DNA from: Gaiellasilicea sp037721555
GTDB lineage: Bacteria > Actinomycetota > Thermoleophilia > Gaiellales > Gaiellaceae
Reading direction: 5' to 3'
Length of the DNA: 40,450 nucleotides
NCBI GenBank assembly: GCA_037721555.1
Contig: JBBJOI010000023.1
Span: forward strand, 1-40,450
This document shows, one piece after another, positions 1 to 7,351 of the stretch. A program made the translations under genes and the position numbers. A model generated the notes under the pieces. It was not told the origin of the DNA. It saw only the letters and a program-made list of their open reading frames with translations, and did no database searches. Numbering within the stretch: position 1 is the stretch's first letter; each line of letters opens with the position of its first letter.

Positions 1-44
1 GCGCCGCGCCCGACCCGGCAAAACCGCTTGATCTGGCACATCCC

Positions 45-78
45 CGCACGCACCCGAGTTTCACATGGAGCCTCTAGC
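45..78 (+). repeat. Dispersed GAGTTTCAC...GCCTCTAGC repeat, copy 1
   Basis: The core GAGTTTCAC-atgga-GCCTCTAGC lies at 56-78, preceded by a GCACGCACCC-like flank. The same core, at about 20 of 23 positions, recurs at 22911-22933 on the opposite strand. A degenerate copy lies at 22971-22994. The TAG stop of the leftward gene ending at 74 is inside the CTCTAG part of the repeat. Bases 1-44 hold nothing else I can assign. The function is unknown; sitting at a gene's 3' end suggests a terminator-like or REP-like element. Confidence 0.6.
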
Positions 79-628
79 CGGCGAGCTCTGCCGGCGCGGC
101 GTTCCGGAGCCGCATGCCGCTGTACTCGAGCGTCGAGGCGGTGACCGTGTTCCAGAGCGGCCAGAGGTTCGGCACGATCCGGAGCTCGATCTGGGCCGTG
201 GCGTGGAGTTGCAGTAGATCCCCCAGCTCGACCAGCTCGAGCGGCTCGACCGCGTCGTTGCTGACCCAGTAGCCGCCTGCTTCAGGGTACGGCCGGAACG
301 ACGTCTCGGGCAGCCGGTACGCGACCACGCGGGCTCCTCGCACGCGCCCGAGCCACGCTCCCTCGATCGCGTGCACTCGCAGCGCCCTGTGGAGCAGCCG
401 CGCGTCTTCCGCCCCGGTTCCGGCGTCGGCCCAGAACGTCGCACGGGGACAGTCGCGCGGAAACCAGTAGAGCGGCAGGTGGCGGCTGTCGATTGCCCAG
501 ACGAGCGGCTCGACTGTTGTCGCCGTCGCACTGACGTGCGGAGCGAACAGCTCGATCGCGTCGTCCTCGCTGACGTGCCAGAGCGCGTGCGGCCCCTCGT
601 CGGTGTAGGGAGGAGCCGGCAGCCGCAC
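74..628 (-). CDS. DUF6886-like protein, function unknown
   Basis: A 184-residue soluble protein with a GTG start at 628. It begins with an HVSED segment (residues 18-22) followed by a W-A-I-D-S-R-H-L-P-L-Y-W-F-P-R-D-C-P-R motif near residues 44-62. That pattern resembles the small DUF6886 family, whose members start with a HFSED-type segment. No catalytic function is known to me. There is no signal peptide and no membrane segment. It diverges from parA across 40 bp. A TATCCT -10-like hexamer at 641-636 ends seven bases before the GTG, which predicts a leaderless mRNA. A shorter product is not suggested by the sequence. The family call is from memory of the pattern and is moderately sure. Confidence 0.65.
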   Translation of the reverse strand: MRLPAPPYTDEGPHALWHVSEDDAIELFAPHVSATATTVEPLVWAIDSRHLPLYWFPRDCPRATFWADAGTGAEDARLLHRALRVHAIEGAWLGRVRGARVVAYRLPETSFRPYPEAGGYWVSNDAVEPLELVELGDLLQLHATAQIELRIVPNLWPLWNTVTASTLEYSGMRLRNAAPAELAG

Positions 629-629
629 G

Positions 630-649
630 CGTCGGAGGATAGTCCGACG
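630..649. promoter_or_regulatory. Inverted repeat in the divergent DUF6886/parA gap
   Basis: CGTCGGA (630-636) and TCCGACG (643-649) form a perfect 7-bp inverted repeat around a 6-base spacer. The repeat covers the putative leftward -10 TATCCT (641-636). It is a plausible operator for the leftward gene and possibly for parA. The binding factor is unknown. Confidence 0.45.
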
Positions 650-656
650 CCGTCTC

Positions 657-662
657 TACGCT
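657..662 (+). promoter_or_regulatory. parA -10 element, leaderless
   Basis: TACGCT is followed by exactly six bases and then the GTG of parA at 669, so the predicted transcript begins at the start codon. No recognisable -35 is present. There is also no Shine-Dalgarno sequence before the GTG, which fits a leaderless message. Confidence 0.5.
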
Positions 663-668
663 CCGAAC

Positions 669-1424
669 GTGCGGGGGACGATCTACGCGGTCGCGAACCA
701 GAAGGGCGGCGTCGGGAAGACGACGACGGCTGTCAATCTCTCCGCCTGCCTCGCGGAGGCCGGCGAGCAGGCGCTGCTCGTCGATCTCGACCCGCAGGCG
801 AACGCAACCTCGGGCTTGGGCGAGCGTGCCAACGGCACCTCGAGTTACGACCTCCTGGACGGCGCTCCGGTGGCCGAGATCGCCCGTCCCACCCGTTTCA
901 ACAACCTCGAGCTCGTGCCGGCGAAGCCCGAGCTGGCCGGTGCGGCCGTGGAGCTCGCCCGTCACGGTGACGGTGAGAGCTACCTTCGAGGTTCCCTCGC
1001 CGCCGCGCGGGAGCGCTACGGGTTCGTGTTCCTCGATTGTCCGCCCTCCTTCGGGCCGCTGACCGTCAACGCGCTCGCTGCTGCCGACCGCGTGATCGTG
1101 CCGGTACAGGCGGAGTACTACGCACTCGAGGGTCTCTCCCAGCTGCTGGGCTCGATCGAGCTCGTCAAGGCGCGCCTCAATCCCGGGCTCGGGATCGCAG
1201 GCATCCTGTTGACGATGGTCGACGGCCGCACCCGCCTTGCCTCACAGGTGGAGGCCGAGGTGCGGCGCCATTTCGGCGATCTCGTCTTCACGACCACCGT
1301 GCCGCGATCGGTGCGCCTCGCCGAGGCGCCGAGCCACGGCGTCCCTGCGTCCGCGTACGACCGCCGTTCCGCAGGCGCGGAGGCGTACTGGAAGGTGGCG
1401 ATGGAACTTGTCGAGCGGCGCTAG
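669..1424 (+). CDS. parA: ParA chromosome-partitioning ATPase
   Basis: A 251-residue Walker-type ATPase that uses ATP-dependent DNA binding to position ParB-parS complexes during chromosome segregation. The deviant Walker A motif KGGVGKT is at residues 12-18, next to the N-terminus, as in short chromosomal ParA/Soj proteins that lack an N-terminal HTH. The switch I motif LVDLDPQANATSGLG follows near residues 36-50, and the Walker B region FVFLDCPPSFGPLTVNAL near 118-135. The length is typical of Soj. The GTG at 669 leaves only a few residues before the first beta strand. parB follows with a 17-base overlap. No rsmG, dnaA or rpmH neighbours are visible, so proximity to the origin cannot be judged from gene order. 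Confidence 0.95.
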   Translation: MRGTIYAVANQKGGVGKTTTAVNLSACLAEAGEQALLVDLDPQANATSGLGERANGTSSYDLLDGAPVAEIARPTRFNNLELVPAKPELAGAAVELARHGDGESYLRGSLAAARERYGFVFLDCPPSFGPLTVNALAAADRVIVPVQAEYYALEGLSQLLGSIELVKARLNPGLGIAGILLTMVDGRTRLASQVEAEVRRHFGDLVFTTTVPRSVRLAEAPSHGVPASAYDRRSAGAEAYWKVAMELVERR

Positions 1425-2256
1425 CTCGCCGCCTCGCCGCGGCCTCGGCCGTGGTCTCGAGGTGTTGGTCGGCGGCGCCGAGACCGCCTCGCGGCTGGCC
1501 GAGCTCCCCGTCGGGGCGATCCATCCGAACCCCCGGCAGCCGCGCCGACGATTCGAGCCAGACGCGACGTCCGGCCTCGCGAGCTCCCTCAAGCAGCAGG
1601 GCCTGCTCCAGCCGATCGTGGTGCGGCCGCGAACCGAGGGCGGCTACGAGCTGATCGCCGGCGAACGCCGTTGGCGCGCCGCGCGCGAGGCGGGTCTCGA
1701 GACGCTACCGGCGCTCGTGCGCGAGGCCGGCGATCGCGACTCGCTGTTGCTGGCGCTCGTCGAGAACGTGGCGCGCGAGCAGCTCTCGCCAGTCGAGGAA
1801 GCACGTGCGTATGCGTCCCTCCTGGACGAGTTCGAGCTCTCTCTCGGAGAGGTTGCGGAGCACGTCGGTCGCTCGAAGCCCGCAGTCTCGAATCGCCTGC
1901 GTCTGCTGGAGCTGCCCGAGGAGGTCCTCTGGATGGTCGTCCGCGGAGAGCTGACGGAGGGCCACGCGCGTGCTGTGCTGGCGCTGCCAGACCACGACGC
2001 GCGCAAGCAGCTGGCAAAGCGGATCGTGCGGGAGGGGATGTCGGTGCGGGCCGCCGAACGAGCCGCACAGGAGGGCGGCGCCGCCCGTCGACCTCGCGCC
2101 GCGGCGAGGGTGAACCCGCTCATGGCTGAGCGGGCGCGGGCGGCGGCGGAACGCGTCAGCGGCTTGCCGGCCCGAGTGAGTGCCGGCAAGCTCGAGATCC
2201 ACTTCGGCGACGAGATCCGGCTCGAAGAGCTCGTGGAGACGCTCGAGGCGCTGTAA
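1408..2256 (+). CDS. parB: ParB CTPase and parS-binding partition protein
   Basis: About 282 residues. I place the start at TTG 1408, inside the end of parA. A GAAGGTGG Shine-Dalgarno lies at 1391-1398, and the product then begins with the usual ParB head ending RRGLGRGLEVL. An upstream ATG at 1237 would lie deep inside parA and is unlikely. The ParB/Sulfiredoxin CTP-binding domain covers roughly residues 33-125, with GERRWRA at 85-91 and ENVARE at 119-124. The HTH follows near 145-170, where VGRSKPAVSNRLRLLELP is the recognition region. A basic linker and C-terminal dimerisation domain end the protein. It should load at parS sites; two candidates lie at 21101 and 21129. Confidence 0.93.
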   Translation: MSSGASSPPRRGLGRGLEVLVGGAETASRLAELPVGAIHPNPRQPRRRFEPDATSGLASSLKQQGLLQPIVVRPRTEGGYELIAGERRWRAAREAGLETLPALVREAGDRDSLLLALVENVAREQLSPVEEARAYASLLDEFELSLGEVAEHVGRSKPAVSNRLRLLELPEEVLWMVVRGELTEGHARAVLALPDHDARKQLAKRIVREGMSVRAAERAAQEGGAARRPRAAARVNPLMAERARAAAERVSGLPARVSAGKLEIHFGDEIRLEELVETLEAL

Positions 2257-2290
2257 AGCGCTCGACTGGCTCCTCTCCAAGCAAACGCTT

Positions 2291-2319
2291 AGCCGCTCTC
2301 TGTAGCGGCTCTCTGTAGC
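2291..2319. terminator. Hairpin and 13-bp tandem repeat after parB
   Basis: AGCCGCT (2291-2297) pairs with AGCGGCT (2304-2310) around a 6-base loop, 34 bases after the parB stop. The same segment holds GCTCTCTGTAGC twice (2295-2306 and 2308-2319, period 13). No U-run follows, so the terminator role is weakly supported. Confidence 0.4.
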
Positions 2320-2366
2320 ACCCCGGAGTGCCCCACGCAGCTTCAGGGATCTTCGCGCGAGGGTGA

Positions 2367-2410
2367 AATCCGCTTGCGGATTCTCCCAGCCGCATCCGCG
2401 AAGCGGATGC
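2367..2410. terminator. Twin perfect hairpins downstream of tRNA-Ile
   Basis: Two perfect stems lie side by side. AATCCGC-tt-GCGGATT is at 2367-2382, and GCATCCGC-gaa-GCGGATGC is at 2392-2410. Read leftward they come right after the 3' end of tRNA-Ile and a pyrimidine stretch (CTCTCTTTT). They probably serve in processing or termination of the tRNA transcript, and perhaps of parB from the other side. The shared ATCCGC arm suggests a duplicated hairpin. Confidence 0.45.
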
Positions 2411-2431
2411 CGGCATCGCTGCAAAAGAGAG

Positions 2432-2505
2432 TGGGCGATCGTGGACTCGAACCACGGACCTCCGCCTTATCAGAGCGGCGCTCTAACCAACTGAGCTAAT
2501 CGCCC
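2432..2505 (-). tRNA. tRNA-Ile (GAT)
   Basis: A full cloverleaf is present on the minus strand. The acceptor is GGGCGAT/ATCGCCC, the D arm is GCTC/GAGC, and the anticodon stem is CCGCT/GGCGG with loop CTGATAA (anticodon GAT). The T arm is CGTGG/CCACG with TTCGAGT, and the discriminator is A. It is 74 bases long, and CCA is not encoded. It stands alone rather than in an rRNA operon. Confidence 0.96.
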
Positions 2506-2516
2506 CCGCCGAGCCG

Positions 2517-2522
2517 ATTGTA
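2517..2522 (-). promoter_or_regulatory. tRNA-Ile -10 element
   Basis: TACAAT on the minus strand places the transcription start about five bases upstream of the mature tRNA 5' end. No clear -35 is seen. Confidence 0.45.
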
Positions 2523-2540
2523 GCGGGCGCCGCGTGACGC

Positions 2541-2789
2541 CTAGTGCACGTATGTCGTGCAGCGAACGTAGTCCTCGATCGCGAGCAGGAACTGCTCGTC
2601 GCTTGCGATCTCCGCGATCGAGCCCTTCGTGTCGTCGTCGAGGTCGTCGGCTCGGCGCAGTCGGGCGAGGAACGGCTCGAGCGTTCCCGCTTTGGACATC
2701 GCCGCCATGCGGAGACAGAGGCTCCTGGTGCCCGCGTCCTGCGCCACCGCTTCGAGCGATTCGATGTCGTGCGCCCAGAGGTCGACCAC
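2541..2789 (-). CDS. Small hypothetical protein
   Basis: An 82-residue acidic soluble protein starting at GTG 2789. I do not recognise the family. The balanced composition suggests a real gene, with helical runs such as AVAQDAGTRSLCLRMAAMSK, a DDLDDDTKG turn and a C-terminal CTTYVH. The overlapping frames here are Arg-rich shadows by contrast. It lies upstream of, and on the same strand as, tRNA-Ile. Its stop is only about 20 bases from the tRNA promoter. No signal peptide or membrane segment is visible. Confidence 0.6.
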   Translation of the reverse strand: MVDLWAHDIESLEAVAQDAGTRSLCLRMAAMSKAGTLEPFLARLRRADDLDDDTKGSIAEIASDEQFLLAIEDYVRCTTYVH

Positions 2790-2902
2790 GGAGGTCTAAC
2801 GGCCGCATCGACGAAACAGGTACGGCACGGTCACCTCGTCCTGACGCACCGTGATCCTCGGGAGTCTGCGGGCTACACTGGATCGGAGGGGGCTCCGGAG
2901 AG

Positions 2903-3427
2903 ATGCGCGAAATGGAGATCTACGGTGTCAGCTTCGACCTCGTCGGCAAGCAGCCGATCGTCCTTCTGAAGACCGCCGACGGCAACAAGTTTCTGCCGAT
3001 CTGGATCGGTCATCCGGAAGCGGCGGCGATTCTGGTCAAGCTCCAGAACGCCTCCACGCCCCGACCCATGACCCACGACCTCGTCGCGGACATTCTCGGC
3101 CACCTCGACGCAGAGGTCGTCTCCGTCACGGTCACGGAGCTCCGCGAGAACACCTTCTACGCCCGGATCACGTTGCAGCAGAACGGCTCCGAGATCGAGG
3201 TCGACTCCCGGCCTTCCGACGCGATCGCTCTCGCTGTGCGCGCGGGGGCGAAGATCTACGCCGCGGACGACGTGATCGAGGAGTCGGGGATCGAGTTCGA
3301 GGGGGAGGCGGGCGAAGCGGAGGAGCTCGGCGGCGTCACGCCGCTCGCAGACCTCGACCCCGCCGAGTTCCGACGCTTCCTCGACAGCGTCTCGCCGGAC
3401 GAGTTCGCCCGGGAAGAAGAGGACTAG
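2903..3427 (+). CDS. Bifunctional nuclease (BFN, DUF151) family protein
   Basis: A 174-residue protein. The DUF151/BFN domain covers about residues 4-125. Diagnostic segments are FLPIWIGHPEAAAI (about 29-42), RPMTHDLVADIL (54-65), NTFYARI (82-88) and DSRPSDAIALAVRAG (99-113). Family members have reported DNase/RNase activity, and related domains occur in UvrB/UvrC-associated proteins. The cellular role here is unknown. The acidic C-terminal tail after residue 130 is typical of actinobacterial members. An in-frame ATG at 2912 is an alternative start; GGAGGGGG at 2885-2892 favours 2903. A TACACT -10-like hexamer lies at 2874-2879. The gene converges on chorismate mutase, and the two stop codons share the palindrome CTAG at 3424-3427. 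Confidence 0.88.
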   Translation: MREMEIYGVSFDLVGKQPIVLLKTADGNKFLPIWIGHPEAAAILVKLQNASTPRPMTHDLVADILGHLDAEVVSVTVTELRENTFYARITLQQNGSEIEVDSRPSDAIALAVRAGAKIYAADDVIEESGIEFEGEAGEAEELGGVTPLADLDPAEFRRFLDSVSPDEFAREEED

Positions 3428-3723
3428 GCAGGCTCACCCGGAGCGCTCGTGCGGGCGAGCTCGCGCTTCGTCAGGTCGAGCAGCTCTGAGTAGATCTCCC
3501 CGAGCCCGTCCGCCGACAGGGGCCCCTGGTTGGCGCGGGTGAGGTACTGCAGCATCCACTCTTCCCGTGCGGGGTCGAGGAAGCCGATCCCGCGCTCCTC
3601 TTTGACGGTCTTCAGGCGCGCAACGAGCTTCAGGCGCGTGTTGATCGCCTCGACGATCTTCAGGTCGTTGTCGGAGAGCTGCTCCCGCAGCTGGCGGATG
3701 ACGGGGTCATTCTCGGTGCTCAA
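3424..3723 (-). CDS. Chorismate mutase, AroQ type
   Basis: A 99-residue stand-alone AroQ-fold enzyme that converts chorismate to prephenate for phenylalanine and tyrosine synthesis. The start is TTG 3723, in a TTGA overlap with the upstream stop and preceded by GGAGGG. With this start, R13, R30, K41, D50, R53 and E54 fall at the spacing of the E. coli AroQ active-site residues R11, R28, K39, D48, R51 and E52. This supports both the function and the start. It is the last gene of a leftward operon whose other members are envelope proteins, so its job is not predicted by context. No regulatory ACT domain or prephenate dehydratase fusion is present. Confidence 0.88.
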   Translation of the reverse strand: MSTENDPVIRQLREQLSDNDLKIVEAINTRLKLVARLKTVKEERGIGFLDPAREEWMLQYLTRANQGPLSADGLGEIYSELLDLTKRELARTSAPGEPA

Positions 3724-4268
3724 GGCCGGCCCTCCAGATCGAACGTGACAGGCTTTCCGCGCCGCGCGATCGTAAGCAGGCGGAAGGGGAAGCTGAGGGT
3801 AGCGGCGCCCGGGGTCGCGAGCGACGGCGTGCGCTCCCGTGCGACCACGACGACCCGTTGCCGCTCCTCTCGAACCTCGTGGATCTCGAGGCCGTATGCG
3901 CTGCTCGAGCGCGGGCCGCTGGCGACGAGGATCGCGGTTCGTCGTGCAAAGTCGATTGGCGGCACCGTCGCGGAGCGGCCGTCGCTGGTCAACTCCCGCA
4001 CGAGTGCGGCGCGGGTGTGGTAGACGCGGAGGCCGCCGGTACTCGGCTGCGCCAGCGTTCGCGCGGTCAGGTCGAGCCACGGAAGGGGTGCGTCGTCACC
4101 GCCCGCCCAGAGCTCCTGCCAGGCGAGCCAGCCGCTTGCGGCAACGGCAACGGCGACGAGCGCAGCGGCTTTGGAGCTCCTTCCCAAACGAAGTCTTGGG
4201 TCGCCGGAGCTCGGTCGCCGCGTCCTTACGCTCGCACCACCCAGCACACCTTGCCGGCGAAGCATCAT
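3720..4268 (-). CDS. Membrane-anchored PrcB C-terminal-like domain protein
   Basis: A 182-residue protein with a basic N-terminus and one membrane segment at about residues 34-51 (AALVAVAVAASGWLAW), then an extracytoplasmic domain. The C-terminal half resembles the PrcB_C domain: IDFARRTAILVASGPRSSSA, then IHEVREERQRVVVVAR and a Pro-containing end. In treponemes PrcB is the accessory protein of a dentilisin protease. In actinobacteria the domain is found in uncharacterised exported proteins. It is translationally coupled to chorismate mutase (TTGA overlap) and follows the L,D-transpeptidase by 15 bases, so an envelope role is reasonable. The domain call is from pattern only. Confidence 0.65.
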   Translation of the reverse strand: MMLRRQGVLGGASVRTRRPSSGDPRLRLGRSSKAAALVAVAVAASGWLAWQELWAGGDDAPLPWLDLTARTLAQPSTGGLRVYHTRAALVRELTSDGRSATVPPIDFARRTAILVASGPRSSSAYGLEIHEVREERQRVVVVARERTPSLATPGAATLSFPFRLLTIARRGKPVTFDLEGRP

Positions 4269-4283
4269 TCTGAGCCAAATTCT

Positions 4284-5489
4284 CTACGTGTAGACGAGGA
4301 TGGTCGCCCCGTAGCCGTGCCGGGCAAAGATCGAAGGCGCGATCCACATCGGCACACGGACGCAACCGTGCGAGGCCGGGTAGCCGGGAACCGAGGGATA
4401 GCCGTGGATGGCGAAGCCCCGCAGGAAGTAGAGCGGGTACCAGAGCACCCAGTCGAAGCCCGTCACCTTCCGGTAGACCTGCCAGCGTCCGAGCGGCGTG
4501 TTGCCCGTGAGCCCCGTCGAGACATGGACGACACGTTCCACCTTTCCGTCGACGACCTCGAGGAGCACCTGGCGGGTCTTGTCGACCTCGATGTGGGTGC
4601 CGCTCGCGTAACGGCGGCGAGGCACGGTTGCGGCGAGGAGACGCCGCCAGAGCGCTGCGTCGACCCGGCCGGTGCGCTCCATCTGCGCCACCTTCTGGAA
4701 GGCAAGGACGGCTTCGAGCGTGTCGGTCGCGTACACGGAGTCGACACTGCGCAGCGCGTAGCGCAACTTCTGCAAGCGCCGCTCGAGCGCGAGGACGCTC
4801 GGTCCTTGCGCGCCCAGCGCCAGGGATGGGGCGACTACCCGAGAGGTGAGCCGTCGCTTCTCGCCTGGGTAGCCGGCCCGCGGCCGTGTCGTCAAGGTGA
4901 TCTCCAGGTCGCCGGCCCGACCCGTCGGCAACGTCAGCTGCAGCCGTGTACCAACTCGCTTGCCGACGATCCGGCCATTGCGACGGATGACGGCGCGCAC
5001 CTTGCCGGCACGGGCGGGAACGAGCCTGGTCGTGAAGACGAGCCGCGCGTCGAGGGCCGCGGTGGGAGCGAGCGCCGAGTCCAGCCTCGGACGGACGCGG
5101 ATGGTGTGCGCCGCCGAGCGGGCGCCGCCGCTGCGGGCCTCGTACGGCCCCGGCGTGTGCAGGGAGACCGACGAGACCGTGGCCGTCACCCGCACCCGGG
5201 CTTGGGCCACTTCTCCTGTGGGGCCTGTCGCTGTCACCGTTGCGAAGAAGCGGCCGGGCCCGTAGACGTGGCTCACCTGGCCGCCGTTCGCGAGCGTGCC
5301 GTCACCGAGGTCCCAGCTGTAGGAGGCCGCGTCGCCCTTCGCGATCAGCCTGACCCGGAGAGGAGCAGCGCCCGCGGCCGGGGTGGCCGAAACCGCGACG
5401 ACGGGAGGGGCGGCTTGCGCGGCCTCACCCTGCGCGGTCTCACCCCCTGCGAAGGCGAGCGCTCCCAAGGCGACAGCAACGGCGCGCAC
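4284..5489 (-). CDS. PKD domain, peptidoglycan-binding and YkuD L,D-transpeptidase
   Basis: About 401 residues, starting at GTG 5489, which gives a Sec signal peptide and avoids overlap with the upstream gene. A PKD domain covers about residues 28-105 (SYSWDLGDG at 57-65). It is followed by an Ig-like linker region, then a peptidoglycan-binding repeat near 220-285 (LERRLQKLRYAL). The C-terminal YkuD catalytic domain occupies about 295-401, with the signature ASHGCVRVP carrying H374, C376 and R378. The enzyme should form 3-3 or protein-anchoring links in the cell wall. It sits between a CPBP protease and a PrcB-like protein in a leftward operon. The PKD plus YkuD combination is uncommon outside actinobacteria. 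Confidence 0.9.
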   Translation of the reverse strand: MRAVAVALGALAFAGGETAQGEAAQAAPPVVAVSATPAAGAAPLRVRLIAKGDAASYSWDLGDGTLANGGQVSHVYGPGRFFATVTATGPTGEVAQARVRVTATVSSVSLHTPGPYEARSGGARSAAHTIRVRPRLDSALAPTAALDARLVFTTRLVPARAGKVRAVIRRNGRIVGKRVGTRLQLTLPTGRAGDLEITLTTRPRAGYPGEKRRLTSRVVAPSLALGAQGPSVLALERRLQKLRYALRSVDSVYATDTLEAVLAFQKVAQMERTGRVDAALWRRLLAATVPRRRYASGTHIEVDKTRQVLLEVVDGKVERVVHVSTGLTGNTPLGRWQVYRKVTGFDWVLWYPLYFLRGFAIHGYPSVPGYPASHGCVRVPMWIAPSIFARHGYGATILVYT

Positions 5490-5509
5490 GCCTCGAGAGT
5501 ACCCACCGC

Positions 5510-6154
5510 TCAGGCCGACACCGCGACGATGAGGCTCGTCGCGTTGAACGCGCAATGCACGAGCATGCAGGGAAAGATGCTTCCGGTCCGGAGGCGCAGG
5601 AGCGCGGTGACGATTCCGAAGAAGACGAGCGCGGGCAGCGCGAGCACGAGGCCGTGCCCAAGGCCGAACCCGATCGAGGTGACCCCCACCGCGACGATGG
5701 GCCCGAAGCGGAGGAAGAGCGACATCCCGGCGCCGCGGTAGGTGAGCTCCTCAACGATCGGGCCGACGAGAGCCACAGAGAGGAAGTTCGCTGCATACGG
5801 ACCAGCACGGCTCGCATCCCACCCTTCGGGCGTGAGGCCCTGCTCGTCGCCGGCTCCGAGGGCGATCAGCAGCAGGCCGGCGCCGACGAAGATCGCGATG
5901 TACCCGGCCAGGGCAAGCCCGACCGCTCGGGGCCAGCTGTCCGGCCGGCGCAGGGCGTAGAACTCCTTGGCGGGAAGGCCGCGCCCGATCCAGAAGACGA
6001 TCGCGAGCAGGATCAGGTAGATGACGACCCCCCCGATTGCCGTTTCGTACTGGTAGAGCGCGTCCTCGGGCGGCTTGCCGCTTGTGAGCCGCCCGGCGTA
6101 GCCGACGGTGGCCACGGTTGCGACGAGCGCCACCCAGGAGACGATTCGCGTCAT
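5510..6154 (-). CDS. CPBP-family intramembrane glutamic protease
   Basis: A 214-residue polytopic membrane protein of the CAAX/bacteriocin-processing (CPBP, Rce1/ABI) family. The start is ATG 6154, in an ATGA overlap with the upstream gene and preceded by GGGTGG. Motif 1 is EELTYRG with E135, E136 and R140. Motif 2 is FGLGHG with H167. Motif 3 is HCAFN with H200 and N204, so all expected catalytic and metal-like positions are present. There are about six to seven membrane segments. The substrate is unknown. It is probably cotranscribed with the preceding GT-C mannosyltransferase and the following L,D-transpeptidase. Confidence 0.88.
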   Translation of the reverse strand: MTRIVSWVALVATVATVGYAGRLTSGKPPEDALYQYETAIGGVVIYLILLAIVFWIGRGLPAKEFYALRRPDSWPRAVGLALAGYIAIFVGAGLLLIALGAGDEQGLTPEGWDASRAGPYAANFLSVALVGPIVEELTYRGAGMSLFLRFGPIVAVGVTSIGFGLGHGLVLALPALVFFGIVTALLRLRTGSIFPCMLVHCAFNATSLIVAVSA

Positions 6155-7299
6155 GCCACCCACTGCCATAGGGCCCATTGCACCACGGCGACGCCCAGGA
6201 GGACGGATGAGATCGCCACGATCGCCTCGTGGGCTCGTCTGCGCGAGCCGAGCACGGAGAGCGCGAGGACGAGCGGGAAGACGACGAGGCCGAACCGCGA
6301 CATCGAGAGCAGCGGCATCCGTTCGGCAGGAAACGAGAGCGGAATCGAGAGGCTGAGGAGGGCGAAGAGACCGTAGGGCGCACCCAAGCGGCGCCAGGCG
6401 ACGCCGCTCAAGACCAGGAAGAGGAGCGTGAAGGCGAGTTGCTGAATGTTCAGCGCGAGGTCACGCGCAGGCACGGTGTTCCAGATCGCGGCGACACCCT
6501 GCCAGAGGCCGCCGAGAGGGCCGGCCCACGAGAGCGAGCGCTCCCAGATCCCCTCCTGGGCTCGCAGGAAAGCGAACGGCTCGCCGATCCAGATCCCGAG
6601 CAGCAGCGGGTAGAGCGCAGCGATCGGCAACGAGACGGCGAGCTCGGCCAGCGATCTCCGGCGCCGCGGTCTCCGCCAGGCGAGCAGCGCGAGCGCAGGG
6701 AGCAGTGCGATCCCGACCGGCCGCGTCAACATCGCGAGGCCCGCGAGAGCTCCGGCTCCCAGGAAGCGCCCCTGCTCGGCGAGCAGGAAGCAGCCGAGGG
6801 CGAGTGCGAGGTAGAGCGACTCGCTGTAGGCCGCCTGGAGGAAGAGCGCCGTCGGGAAGACCGCCAGGTAGAGGAGCGCCCGCCCGGCGGCTTCTGGACC
6901 GAGCCTCGGCAGCGCGAGACGGTGGAGGAGCGAGAAGGCGACGGCGCACGCGGCGAGCGAGACGAGCACCCCAGCGAGAACGTAGTGGCCGAGCAGAGCC
7001 CGCCCGAGGAGCGCGACGAGCCCCGGATAGAGCGGAAAGAAGGCGGGGGTGCTCGACGGGCGGTCGGCGTAGCCCTCGGCGGCGATTCGGAGATACCAGT
7101 CACTGTCCCACCTCGCCCAGACGTCGATGCCGTACCCGAGCTCGTGGAGCCGCGCACTGTCCCAGCGATCTGCGTTCGGATTCCGGTTCGGCACGAAGGC
7201 GAGCAGTGCAAAGACGGCCGCGATCCAGAGAGCCGCGCGGGTCGAGAGAAAGATCGCGAGTGTCGGGCTCTCGGCGAGCGCACGTCGGAGCCGGGCCAC
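6151..7299 (-). CDS. PIG-V-like membrane mannosyltransferase (GT-C)
   Basis: A 382-residue multispanning protein with the GT-C/PIG-V layout. It has an N-terminal membrane helix, a lumenal loop with RWDSDWYLRIAAEGY (about residues 58-72), and FFPLYPGLVALLGR. A further eight or so helices include LTRPVGIALLPALALLAW. It likely transfers mannose from a polyprenyl-phosphate donor to a lipid or protein acceptor at the outer face of the membrane. I chose GTG 7299 because a TATCGT -10 lies exactly six bases upstream and because longer versions add a basic stretch that runs into the divergent gene. It is the first gene of the leftward operon that ends with chorismate mutase. Confidence 0.82.
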   Translation of the reverse strand: MARLRRALAESPTLAIFLSTRAALWIAAVFALLAFVPNRNPNADRWDSARLHELGYGIDVWARWDSDWYLRIAAEGYADRPSSTPAFFPLYPGLVALLGRALLGHYVLAGVLVSLAACAVAFSLLHRLALPRLGPEAAGRALLYLAVFPTALFLQAAYSESLYLALALGCFLLAEQGRFLGAGALAGLAMLTRPVGIALLPALALLAWRRPRRRRSLAELAVSLPIAALYPLLLGIWIGEPFAFLRAQEGIWERSLSWAGPLGGLWQGVAAIWNTVPARDLALNIQQLAFTLLFLVLSGVAWRRLGAPYGLFALLSLSIPLSFPAERMPLLSMSRFGLVVFPLVLALSVLGSRRRAHEAIVAISSVLLGVAVVQWALWQWVA

Positions 7300-7305
7300 C
7301 CGGCG

Positions 7306-7311
7306 ACGATA
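7306..7311 (-). promoter_or_regulatory. -10 element of the leftward mannosyltransferase operon
   Basis: TATCGT on the minus strand is followed by six bases and then GTG 7299, which predicts a leaderless transcript. There is no Shine-Dalgarno before that GTG. Confidence 0.5.
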
Positions 7312-7351
7312 ACCGCTGAGGAACGTGCGGCCCGCCGTCGAATCGAGCCGC

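Noticed and set aside
2903..2912. ATG 2912 as the start of the BFN protein
   Set aside because: It is possible, but GGAGGGGG is better spaced for ATG 2903 and both keep the domain intact.
3858..5741. A 627-codon frame on the plus strand
   Set aside because: It lies antisense to the L,D-transpeptidase, whose domains and catalytic motif are clear. The composition is Arg/Gly/His-rich, as expected for a shadow frame in high-GC DNA.
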